Positions 25,188-32,223 of a stretch of 64,000 nucleotides of DNA are shown here, piece after piece. The notes under the pieces are model-generated. The model did no database searches, was not told where the DNA came from, and saw nothing but the letters and a program-made list of their open reading frames with translations. The DNA comes from Rossellomorea sp. y25 (GTDB lineage Bacteria > Bacillota > Bacilli > Bacillales > Bacillaceae_B), in the NCBI RefSeq assembly GCF_038049935.1, contig NZ_CP145886.1, forward strand, positions 682,001-746,000. Reading direction: 5' to 3'. Numbering within the stretch: the first letter of the stretch is position 1; every line of letters begins with the position of its first letter. The translations under genes and the position numbers were made by a program.

Positions 25188-25949
25188 GTGTGTGAGGATA
25201 TATCAGAAATAGATTATCTCGAGGTTATGGAATATTCACTAGATCCACTTATCATACATACGGATTACAGAATCATGTATGTAAACGGGGCGGCGGAGGA
25301 ATTTTTTCGAACGGATAAAGAAGGCGTCGTCGGTCAAAGTCCCTTGGATATCTTCAGGGAATCCTCAAAAGACGCGATCAGGAAAAGAATCCAATCTGCC
25401 TACGGAAAGCCCGCGGATGTCATTGAGGAAACGGTCTATCGAACGGACGGATCGACCGTGGAAGTCGAATTGTATTGTCACCCCCTCATGATAGGGAATA
25501 CTCAGGCGATTCAAACATATGTGCACGACATCACAGAGAAGAAAGAAAGGGAAAAGAAGCAATCGGAAATGGTGGCTGAAATAAATGAATTATCTGCTAC
25601 GTTGGTTCCACTGCTGGACGATATTGCCGTCTTTCCTATCGTCGGGAAGGTCGATGAAGAGAAAGCCCGCCTGCTCCTCGATATCATTCCGGCCAAAGTG
25701 AGAAAACAGAACGTCAATCAGGTGATCATTGATTTTTCCGGTGTCTACACCTTAGATCAATTCGTTACCGATGCCCTTTTTAAGATTACAAGTGTGCTAG
25801 CCTTACTGGGCGTTCGATCCATCATCACGGGACTACGACCGGAAATGGCCATGAGCGCCATAAACCAGAACATCGAGCTCTCATCGATTCCTACGTTTGC
25901 TACAGTAAAAGATGCCCTAGCTTACATGTATGTAAACGTCCAGCCATAA
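25188..25949 (+). CDS. PAS-STAS domain protein, stressosome RsbR-like
   Basis: I place the start at the GTG eight bases behind AAGGAG, giving 253 residues. An N-terminal PAS domain (about residues 10-115, with HDITEKKEREKK at its end) is joined by a short helix to a C-terminal STAS domain (FPIVGKVDEEKARLL, VIIDFSGVYTLDQFVTDA, GLRPEMAMSAINQ). This layout matches YtvA/RsbR-like sensors that feed the sigma-B pathway. In RsbR a phosphorylatable Thr lies in the TGV-x-x-ID-T segment; here that place appears to be Gln, so control by phosphorylation there is doubtful. No cofactor-binding Cys of a LOV domain is seen. Confidence 0.78.
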   Translation: MCEDISEIDYLEVMEYSLDPLIIHTDYRIMYVNGAAEEFFRTDKEGVVGQSPLDIFRESSKDAIRKRIQSAYGKPADVIEETVYRTDGSTVEVELYCHPLMIGNTQAIQTYVHDITEKKEREKKQSEMVAEINELSATLVPLLDDIAVFPIVGKVDEEKARLLLDIIPAKVRKQNVNQVIIDFSGVYTLDQFVTDALFKITSVLALLGVRSIITGLRPEMAMSAINQNIELSSIPTFATVKDALAYMYVNVQP

Positions 25950-25951
25950 AA

Positions 25952-25986
25952 AAACGCTCCCAGCGGTCTATGGCGCTGGGGGCGTT
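25952..25986. terminator. Bidirectional terminator
   Basis: AACGCTCCCAGCG and CGCTGGGGGCGTT form a strong GC-rich stem between the convergent PAS-STAS and DUF3243 genes. Confidence 0.85.
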
Positions 25987-25996
25987 ACATTGTGTT

Positions 25997-26259
25997 TTAG
26001 TTGGTTTGATCAGCAAGCTTGACCAGCACATGAGCCATATGTTCCCGCTCTTCCTTATTAGCGACATTCCACATCTCATTCAGCACTTTCTGTTCCCGGT
26101 TTCGTGGCTCCTCATGCTCCGCTAAATAGTCGGCTACACGCTTGGCTCCCTTAGAAAGTGCTTCCTCACCTAGACCCAGTTTCTCTCCCTTTTGAACCTG
26201 ATTTCCCAAATAGTTCTTGAAAGAGTCGAAATGCTGCAGGATTTCTTGTCTTCATTCAT
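25997..26259 (-). pseudogene. DUF3243 family gene with apparent N-terminal frameshift
   Basis: The frame from about 26240 to 25997 encodes a DUF3243 protein (LQHFDSFKNYLGNQVQKGEK, later KVADYLAEHEEPRNREQK, ending HVLVKLADQTN), as in B. subtilis YmfJ. There is an in-frame TGA just upstream and no ATG. The only start inside is a TTG with no ribosome binding site, which would cut the conserved N-terminus. The natural beginning MNEDKK lies in another frame at 26259, and one extra A in the AAA at about 26242-26244 would join the two. It is either a real frameshift or a base error in an A-run. Confidence 0.7.
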
Positions 26260-26509
26260 TTGTGCGGCTGCTTGTTTTGGACCGTGTGCGATAATGCATT
26301 CCTCCTTTTGTAGTTGTTATTAGTGTCTTTCTCTTGCAGAATGACAATAAACAAGGAAGAGCACATCGAGATACCGGGGTGGTGTTATTTGAAGAGAGGT
26401 ACAGCAAAATACATCCAGAGAAACCATCATATTTTCCTTCCAACAAATCACTATTTATGATAAATTTATAATGTGAAATAATTCACAATCTCGTTTGGAG
26501 GTTGAGAGA

Positions 26510-27397
26510 ATGAATAAATTAAAGCAGGCTATTTATACGAGTTTGATTCTTTCTACTTTTTTGATGATCATCAGCATACTGGACGGGGGCATTGTGCTCT
26601 TTCCATTTGTCTTGATTTATTCCTTAGCCGGTAACCTGGCTTATGGGATTCCCGTTTCATTGCTTTCTGATAGGTTAACGAGAAGGCTATCGAAGGGACG
26701 GATAATGGCTGCTGGTTTCATCCATGCTTTCTTTGGAGCTATCACGTATTTTGTGATAGACGGGTTTGCATGGTTTGCGGTGATATGTGCGGTAATATTC
26801 TTCTTGGTAGATGAATGGCTGAAAAGGAAGAACACACCGGGTCCCGACCGGGAGAATAAGCGATTCTATCTTAAATTAGTAAGCGTGGTTTCTGTGGTGG
26901 CAATTGTGATGCTGGCAGTGAATTGGATATCCAGTGAAGATCAAGGAGAAATAATAAAAAACCGCTACCTGATCCCTGAAGGTTATGAAGGGACGATTGT
27001 CGTTTTCTATGGCATGCCGGATCGACCTTCCATTGAGAAAGATGGAGAGTTTTCCGTCATTCCTGTAGAGATTGAGAGTCTGCCCACGTTGATGAGGACG
27101 GATATTGAAAAGTACGGTATCTATCAAACTTCTAAAAAAGAAATGGGATATAACATAAATCAAAATCAGTATTTCTACGTAGATGATGATGGAAACAGAA
27201 CCTCCATCGAGGATTACTGTATACATCATAGCGTGAGTGGAGGCGTGACCGGCTCCGATGGCACGGACATTTCATATGATGCATTCCAGGTGACGAATTC
27301 GGACTGCGGGGAGGACTTCTATTTAGATGGAAATGACCGCTACTCTGCCCAGGGACGGGAGATTGTGAAGTATTGGTCGGATTTGCATGATGACTAG
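26510..27397 (+). CDS. Membrane protein with DUF6843-like extracellular domain
   Basis: The start is the ATG behind TTTGGAGGTTGAGAGA, giving 295 residues. Five hydrophobic segments fill residues about 5-150, the last at VVSVVAIVMLAVNWIS. The remaining half is hydrophilic and begins IPEGYEGTIVVFYGMPD, which resembles DUF6843 domains found in Bacillus lipoproteins and membrane proteins. Two cysteines (DYCIHH and NSDCGEDF) could form a disulfide outside the cell. The function is unknown. It is monocistronic. Confidence 0.65.
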   Translation: MNKLKQAIYTSLILSTFLMIISILDGGIVLFPFVLIYSLAGNLAYGIPVSLLSDRLTRRLSKGRIMAAGFIHAFFGAITYFVIDGFAWFAVICAVIFFLVDEWLKRKNTPGPDRENKRFYLKLVSVVSVVAIVMLAVNWISSEDQGEIIKNRYLIPEGYEGTIVVFYGMPDRPSIEKDGEFSVIPVEIESLPTLMRTDIEKYGIYQTSKKEMGYNINQNQYFYVDDDGNRTSIEDYCIHHSVSGGVTGSDGTDISYDAFQVTNSDCGEDFYLDGNDRYSAQGREIVKYWSDLHDD

Positions 27398-27643
27398 GAG
27401 GAGTTTAACTAAACAGGTTGAGCCCTTTTTTATGTGAATTGGTGATTGAGTTTTAAGGGATATTTTCATTCGATTACAGCCAAGGGATAATACATAATTG
27501 GGTTGATTAAAACCGAAATAATAGGACCCAATAAAAACCAATTATTGTTTAAATTTTTACATTATTCAGTAAATAAAGCGCTTTCATAATTGGCATAGAA
27601 CTTGCAATAGATAGAGTGATCTTAAAAAAAGGAGGACGAGTGT

Positions 27644-28657
27644 GTGAAAAGACTGATTGCTTTATTGGTTGTCGCAGCTTTATGGGGAGGTACCGTTACT
27701 TCCGCGGGTGCTGCAAAAAGGAACTATACCTATTATTCCTATGGAAGTGAAGGGGATGTCACGACTGCCACTTCATATGGTGTGAATCTGATGGGTGGCT
27801 CGACTGATGTGGATGAAGCGATGAGGTGGATGGCGGAGAAAGCGAATGGAGGAGACTTCGTTGTACTTAGAACATCAGGCAGTGACGGGTACAATCAGTA
27901 CCTGTACGATTTAGCGGCTGACAATCAATCGCCACTGAACTCGGTTGAAACGATCCTGTTGCAAAATCGGAATGCCGCGTATGAAAATTTCGTGCTGGAT
28001 AAGGTGAAGAACGCAGAAGCGATTTTCTTTGCTGGGGGAGATCAGTTCCTTTACGTGGATTATATTAAAGGAACTCCTCTTGAAGATGCACTGAACGCTC
28101 AGATTCAGAAAGGGATCCCGATTGGAGGTACCTCTGCGGGACTAGCCATTCAAGGAGACTTTGTCTACGATGCTGCAAATGGGACCGTGTATTCAGATGA
28201 AGCATTGGCTGATCCATACAATCGCTATATGACTTTTTCAAGGGACTTCCTTCAGAACCGTTACCTGGATAATACCATTACGGACAGCCACTTCGAGCAG
28301 CGGGACCGGATGGGTCGATTCGTCGGGTTCTTATCCCGAAATCTATTAGATGGATGGACAACAGAGGCAAAGGGGATAGCGGTGAATGAGCAAACCTCTC
28401 TATTGATCGAAGCCGATGGATCGGCCAGGGTGGTCGTGCAGCCGGGAGGGACCGATCAATCGGTTTATCTTGCCAAGGCTTCTTCACAGCCTGCCAATGT
28501 ATCGCCTCTTTCCATCAGCAATGTTGATGTCATTAAACTGGAAAATGGCGATACGATCGATATGACGAATTGGGCGAGTCATACTGGTTTTTCTTATCAG
28601 TTGGAAGCGGTCAATGGGGTTCTGAGTTCGTCGAGTGGTTCGGTTTATGGGAATTAG
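27644..28657 (+). CDS. Secreted cyanophycinase-like (S51) serine hydrolase
   Basis: A GTG behind AAAGGAGGACGAGTGT starts a 337-residue protein with a clear signal peptide (KRLIALLVVAALWGGTVTSA, cleavage likely after SAGA). The mature part has the class I glutamine amidotransferase-like fold of peptidase S51, with VKNAEAIFFAGGDQF and the nucleophile elbow GGTSAG (Ser at about residue 164). It is related to cyanophycinase, which splits beta-Asp-Arg dipeptides from cyanophycin, and to extracellular CphE. The actual substrate is unknown. Its own terminator follows. Confidence 0.82.
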   Translation: MKRLIALLVVAALWGGTVTSAGAAKRNYTYYSYGSEGDVTTATSYGVNLMGGSTDVDEAMRWMAEKANGGDFVVLRTSGSDGYNQYLYDLAADNQSPLNSVETILLQNRNAAYENFVLDKVKNAEAIFFAGGDQFLYVDYIKGTPLEDALNAQIQKGIPIGGTSAGLAIQGDFVYDAANGTVYSDEALADPYNRYMTFSRDFLQNRYLDNTITDSHFEQRDRMGRFVGFLSRNLLDGWTTEAKGIAVNEQTSLLIEADGSARVVVQPGGTDQSVYLAKASSQPANVSPLSISNVDVIKLENGDTIDMTNWASHTGFSYQLEAVNGVLSSSSGSVYGN

Positions 28658-28690
28658 TATGGGGCTTGACGAGGGCTTGTGAATAATAAG

Positions 28691-28728
28691 AAGGGTGCTG
28701 AATCTTGTTGATTTGGTGCCTTTTTTTT
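28691..28728 (+). terminator. Rho-independent terminator
   Basis: AAGGGTGCTGAATC pairs with GATTTGGTGCCTT through several wobbles, followed by eight T residues. Confidence 0.65.
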
Positions 28729-28859
28729 GAGTGAAACCTTTACCTGATTTCCGGAGGCTCAGTGGATATTTTCTATAACATGTGGAATCAGCCTTCACTT
28801 AAAAAGAAGGAGAGTTTCCTGTCAGATATGATGAGCTTCTTTTTAATAAGAATTAGTGA

Positions 28860-28888
28860 TTGAGTACATGGCCGACTTTTGAAATAAT
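28860..28888 (+). promoter_or_regulatory. Promoter TTGAGT-N17-AATAAT
   Basis: TTGAGT (28860-28865) and AATAAT (28883-28888) are 17 bp apart with a TG one base before the -10. The ATG at 28917 is close, giving a leader of about 22 nt that still includes AGGAGG. Confidence 0.6.
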
Positions 28889-28916
28889 TGGTAGTAACAT
28901 ACTTTAGGAGGTTTCT

Positions 28917-29315
28917 ATGAACGACAAAACATTCAAGCCGTTTCTTGATGTATTTTTAGAAGCTTGGAAGAATCCATCTATCAGAGAGTTTGAGAAATTC
29001 ATTTCGACTGATTATCGAGCCAGGGAAATCAGGGATGGAGAAATCGTTGATTTTGGTTATGAGGAATCGATTGAGGGATGGAAGCAGGGGTTTGATTTTG
29101 TGAAAAAGCAGCACGCAGAGTGGGAGATCCATGAGGTGTCGATCATTCCTATGAAGGAAGATGAAGTGATGGCGATTCTGTCTGCAACGATTGTGCTGAA
29201 TGGGGAAGCAATGGAAACGTGTCACTTGTTCTTTGACACGTTTAAAAAGGGGGACAATTGGAAGATAGTGAGGAGTTATATTGAGACGGGGGTTGTGCGA
29301 GGGACGTACCTCTAA
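28917..29315 (+). CDS. NTF2/SnoaL-like protein, 132 aa
   Basis: The protein has the cone-shaped alpha+beta pattern of the NTF2-like superfamily: FLEAWKNPSIREFEKFIS helices followed by strands with GYEESIEGWKQGFDFV, EWEIHEVSIIPM and WKIVRSYIETG. Members bind small ligands or act as enzymes; none can be named here. The last codons (RGTYL then stop) lie inside one arm of a dispersed inverted repeat (29299-29362), so the C-terminus may have been changed by that element. The ribosome binding site is TTAGGAGGTTTCT. Confidence 0.7.
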   Translation: MNDKTFKPFLDVFLEAWKNPSIREFEKFISTDYRAREIRDGEIVDFGYEESIEGWKQGFDFVKKQHAEWEIHEVSIIPMKEDEVMAILSATIVLNGEAMETCHLFFDTFKKGDNWKIVRSYIETGVVRGTYL

Positions 29316-29362
29316 AACGACCGCAAAGAGTACGTTCTCCTGGAGAATCGAGGTACGTCCCT
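29299..29362. repeat. Inverted repeat of the GGGACG(G/T)ACCT family overlapping a gene end
   Basis: GAGGGACGTACCT (29299-29311) and its complement AGGTACGTCCCT (29351-29362) bracket 39 bp. It is a variant, with T in place of G at the sixth position of the core, of the repeats at 36984, 37597 and 56481. The left arm includes the stop codon region of the upstream gene. Confidence 0.75.
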
Positions 29363-29380
29363 GATTGTGGTGGAGGCAAT

Positions 29381-29480
29381 TCGCCGTTAAATGGAGAATT
29401 TCGCCGATAAAATTAATATTTCGCCGTTATATTGAGAATTTCGCCGTTAAAATCTGATTTTCGCCGATAAATGGATGTAA
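29381..29480. repeat. Five-unit 20-bp tandem array with TCGCCG(T/A)TAA core
   Basis: TCGCCG occurs at 29381, 29401, 29421, 29441 and 29461, an exact 20-bp period. Each is followed by TTAA, ATAA, TTAT, TTAA or ATAA. The second half of each unit is A/T-rich and mostly ends in ATT, but is not conserved otherwise. It lies between a gene end and the promoter of an ECF sigma operon, about 230 bp upstream of it. Confidence 0.85.
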
Positions 29481-29711
29481 AGGCTTGTCACACATCGAAA
29501 TGATAGAGCAATTTCTTTATATGAGCTGCTCTGGTGTGCTCGGATGAGACGATTTTTCGCGTGAGTGACCATTTTCACTCGAAAAACGCAGGAAATAGTA
29601 ACTTTAACGTAGGCATAGCCGAAAAAGAGTACATAACATGGGATTACATCCGATTACATGAAGACGTTAGAGTTCATCTAAGTGTAGATAGATTCTTTTT
29701 TTGACATAGTG

Positions 29712-29739
29712 TGAAACGTTTTGGTCTGTTCACTAGTCT
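29712..29739 (+). promoter_or_regulatory. ECF sigma promoter candidate (autoregulation)
   Basis: TGAAAC (29712-29717) is the standard -35 of Bacillus ECF sigma factors. Sixteen bp later comes TAGTCT (29734-29739), containing GTC as in CGTC-type -10 elements. It lies directly before an ECF sigma gene, as expected for autoregulation. Confidence 0.55.
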
Positions 29740-29759
29740 AACGGGTAGAAAGCGGGTGA

Positions 29760-30284
29760 GTGCAGTTGAAGTTGATGGAGAAAAAGGTCAAGAAAGCGAA
29801 AAGGGGAGATGAGAAGGCCTTTCAAGAGTTGATTCATCAGGAAAAAAACAAGCTTTATCGAATGGCCTATATGTATGTGAAAAATGAAAATGATGCTCTT
29901 GATATTGTACAGGATGCTATTTATAAAGCTTTTATATCCATTAATGCCCTGAAAAATCCTCAGTATTTTTCAACTTGGTTATCAAGGATTTTAATCAATA
30001 CAGCATTGGATTTTATTAAAAAGAATGAACGTATCATCCTGACGAATGAAGTAGATATACTTTCTAAAGAGCAGAATCTTGGAATTGAAGAAAAAATGGA
30101 TTTAGCAGGGGCGATTGAACGGCTGGATGTTTCATATAAAACGGTCATTATTCTTAGATATTATCAAGATCTTACCATAAAGCAAATCGCTGAAATGCTC
30201 CATTGCCCTGAAGGAACGATCAAGACGCGATTGCATAGAGCCATTAATCTCTTGAAATCGGATTTAAGGGAGGGGTGTATCTGA
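29760..30284 (+). CDS. ECF RNA polymerase sigma factor, SigV/SigM-like
   Basis: Region 2 is at residues about 15-85 (YRMAYMYVKNENDALDIVQD, then FSTWLSRILINTALDF) and region 4 at about 115-170 (LDVSYKTVIILRYYQDLTIK and EGTIKTRLHRA). This arrangement, with no other domain, defines ECF sigma factors; similarity is strongest to the SigV type. The GTG used here and a TTG two codons on are both possible starts; the TTG has better spacing to GGGTGA. The next gene overlaps the stop (TGATG), encoding its probable membrane-bound anti-sigma. Confidence 0.87.
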   Translation: MQLKLMEKKVKKAKRGDEKAFQELIHQEKNKLYRMAYMYVKNENDALDIVQDAIYKAFISINALKNPQYFSTWLSRILINTALDFIKKNERIILTNEVDILSKEQNLGIEEKMDLAGAIERLDVSYKTVIILRYYQDLTIKQIAEMLHCPEGTIKTRLHRAINLLKSDLREGCI

Positions 30285-31312
30285 TGAAGGATCATTTAGG
30301 CAATAACATTAAAGACGAGATGGACAGCATTCAAATCCCTGAAGACAAATTGAACCATACGATTCAAATGGCCATTGAGAGAGGGAAGAAGGATCGGGGA
30401 GGCCGCGGAAGGAAGTGGATGTATTATAGCAGTGCCGCCATCCTTTTATTTGGATTATTAATCGGTTCGGCTCTGGTATCGCCCGCCATGGCCAATGTGG
30501 TATCCAAGATTCCGTACCTGGGGAGCATTTTCGAATCCAAGGGTGATGTCGTAATGGACATGTCAGATGAACTAAGAGAAAAAGGATATCCTGTTAACGG
30601 CCTCGGTGTATCATTTCCGGAGAAAGTGATCCGAATCGGAATTGAAGGCGATCAAGACTATTTTAATCGTGTCAAAGCAGAGGTTGAAAAAGTGGCCGTG
30701 GATTTTCTGAAATCGAGAAACTATGATGCCTATACAGTTAAAGTGAGTAGATATAAAGAGCCAAAGGTTCCGCAGAAAGATAAGGAAACACAGCAGAGAA
30801 GTGAAGACTTCCAGTTGATTGACAGTCGTGTCAGGGAAGAGCTTGGGAAGCGAAACGTAGAAGTATTGCAGCTGGCACACTTGGCGAGACCAGAGAGCAT
30901 TCAGCTGGAAATCCCCAATACTACCGAAGCCACGAGTGATGAAATCAAAGAAGTAGTGAGGGAGATCATGAGCGAAAATAATATACTCCCTATTCCAGTT
31001 GAGATCAAAAAGATCAACATGAAGAAGAGAGAACAAGATAGAAGGTGGATGGAGATCCTGCAAACCGTCAGTGATGACCTATTAGGAAAGAAAGATTACA
31101 AAGTGAGGATGGTCGGGTATTCCGTGCATCCGGAGCCGGAGATTCAAGCACATATCACTTTATCAAGTAAGGACGAAGATGCCAAGGATTTTGCCAGGCA
31201 GCTTGAAAGAGTCATTGATGAATTTCTGAAATCCGACCATATGAAAGAAAGGATCAAGGGTGATTCCTACCATATCACGATCTATAGTAAGGACGATAAG
31301 GTAATCAACTGA
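30284..31312 (+). CDS. Membrane protein of the DUF4030 type, probable anti-sigma factor
   Basis: The ATG overlaps the sigma stop codon and follows AGGGAGGGG. The 342-residue protein has a cytoplasmic N-terminus of about 45 residues, one membrane helix (MYYSSAAILLFGLLIGSALV) and a long extracellular part. SPAMANVVSKIPYLGSIFES after the helix resembles anti-sigma factors of the RsiV/DUF4179 type. The outer part, with two repeats of a KSRNYDAYTVKVSRY-like alpha/beta unit, resembles DUF4030. I infer that it binds the ECF factor and releases it on an envelope signal. Confidence 0.72.
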   Translation: MKDHLGNNIKDEMDSIQIPEDKLNHTIQMAIERGKKDRGGRGRKWMYYSSAAILLFGLLIGSALVSPAMANVVSKIPYLGSIFESKGDVVMDMSDELREKGYPVNGLGVSFPEKVIRIGIEGDQDYFNRVKAEVEKVAVDFLKSRNYDAYTVKVSRYKEPKVPQKDKETQQRSEDFQLIDSRVREELGKRNVEVLQLAHLARPESIQLEIPNTTEATSDEIKEVVREIMSENNILPIPVEIKKINMKKREQDRRWMEILQTVSDDLLGKKDYKVRMVGYSVHPEPEIQAHITLSSKDEDAKDFARQLERVIDEFLKSDHMKERIKGDSYHITIYSKDDKVIN

Positions 31313-31325
31313 AGTAAATAAATTT

Positions 31326-31350
31326 AAGAGGCTTATCTAAGCCTCTTTCT
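31326..31350 (+). terminator. Rho-independent terminator after sigma operon
   Basis: AAGAGGCTTA and TAAGCCTCTT form a perfect short stem followed by TCTT. Confidence 0.8.
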
Positions 31351-31363
31351 TGTGAAAAGATGT

Positions 31364-31392
31364 TTGAGTTCCTTGTTCAGGTTTGGAATAAT
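31364..31392 (+). promoter_or_regulatory. Promoter TTGAGT-N17-AATAAT
   Basis: TTGAGT (31364-31369) and AATAAT (31387-31392) with a 17-bp spacer lie right after a terminator and before the Dph6-like gene. Confidence 0.55.
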
Positions 31393-31457
31393 GAATATTG
31401 AGAAAACTCATTATTATGATAGAGATAGTGGGAAGAATCCGACAAATGGAGGTCCAA

Positions 31458-32147
31458 ATGAAAACAGTCATAGCATTCAGCGGTGGAAAGGATTCCACCA
31501 TGGCATTATATAACATACAACAAAATCCGGAATACGAGGTGGACTCACTGCTCGTGACGCTGACGGAAGGATTCGATCGGGTTTCGATTCATGGGGTCCG
31601 GTATGGGATGTTGAAGCAGCAATCTGAGTCGTTGGGGATTCCGCTTCGGGAAGTCTGGATCCCGCAGGAGTGTCCGAATGAGGTGTATCAGGAACGGATG
31701 GAGGGAGCGGTATCTGACATGTTGGGTGATGGAGTCACTCACATGGTCTTCGGGGATATCCACCTGGAGGATGTGCGGGCGTATCGTGAGGAGATGCTTT
31801 CAGGGACGGGGATCACTCCGGTTTTTCCGCTTTGGGGGCGACCAGTGGGGGAGTTGAGTCGTGAATTTATCGAGCTTGGATTCAAAACCGTGCTCACATG
31901 TATTGATCTGGAACAGTTGCATCGATCTTTTGCAGGGAGAGTATACGATCGGGATTTCCTAAGAGATTACCCTGAAAGTCGTGACGTGTGCGGTGAGAAA
32001 GGGGAGTTTCATACGTTTGTGTTCGACGGTCCGAACTTCGGGTTTCCGATCGAGTATGAGTTGGGGGAGGAAAGGGTGACGCCGGATGTTCAAACAGAGC
32101 GGGATCGATTCTTATTTGTAGATGTTTTACCGATGAGACCCAAATAA
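31458..32147 (+). CDS. Diphthine-ammonia ligase-like ATP pyrophosphatase (Dph6 family)
   Basis: The start is the ATG behind AATGGAGGTCCAA, giving 229 residues. It begins with the PP-loop FSGGKDSTMALY, which binds ATP and forms an adenylated intermediate. THMVFGDIHLEDVRAYREE and the C-terminal CGEKGEFHTFVFDGP are the conserved boxes of Dph6/MJ0570 proteins. Eukaryotic Dph6 amidates diphthine, but bacteria lack diphthamide, so this protein must use another substrate, possibly in cofactor or RNA metabolism. Confidence 0.82.
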   Translation: MKTVIAFSGGKDSTMALYNIQQNPEYEVDSLLVTLTEGFDRVSIHGVRYGMLKQQSESLGIPLREVWIPQECPNEVYQERMEGAVSDMLGDGVTHMVFGDIHLEDVRAYREEMLSGTGITPVFPLWGRPVGELSREFIELGFKTVLTCIDLEQLHRSFAGRVYDRDFLRDYPESRDVCGEKGEFHTFVFDGPNFGFPIEYELGEERVTPDVQTERDRFLFVDVLPMRPK

Positions 32148-32186
32148 CCCTTTATGCAGGAGAAAGACCATTTAAGAGGATAAAAG

Positions 32187-32217
32187 AAGCCGGCCGGTAA
32201 GAATCGGCCGGTTTTTT
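32187..32217. terminator. Terminator between convergent genes
   Basis: CCGGCCG and CGGCCGG form a GC-rich stem followed by TTTTTT. Confidence 0.8.
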
Positions 32218-32223
32218 ATGATT

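Noticed and set aside
27427..27470. Fifth copy of the TTGAGT-N17 promoter form
   Set aside because: GGTGATTGAGT is present, but the position of the -10 reads TTCGAT and the next gene is about 170 bp away, so it is not called a promoter.
29381..29480. CRISPR array
   Set aside because: The conserved part is only about 10 bp, the period is 20 bp and no cas gene is in the window.
30611..31063. 150-codon minus-strand frame inside the anti-sigma gene
   Set aside because: It is antisense to a well-supported gene and has no ribosome binding site.
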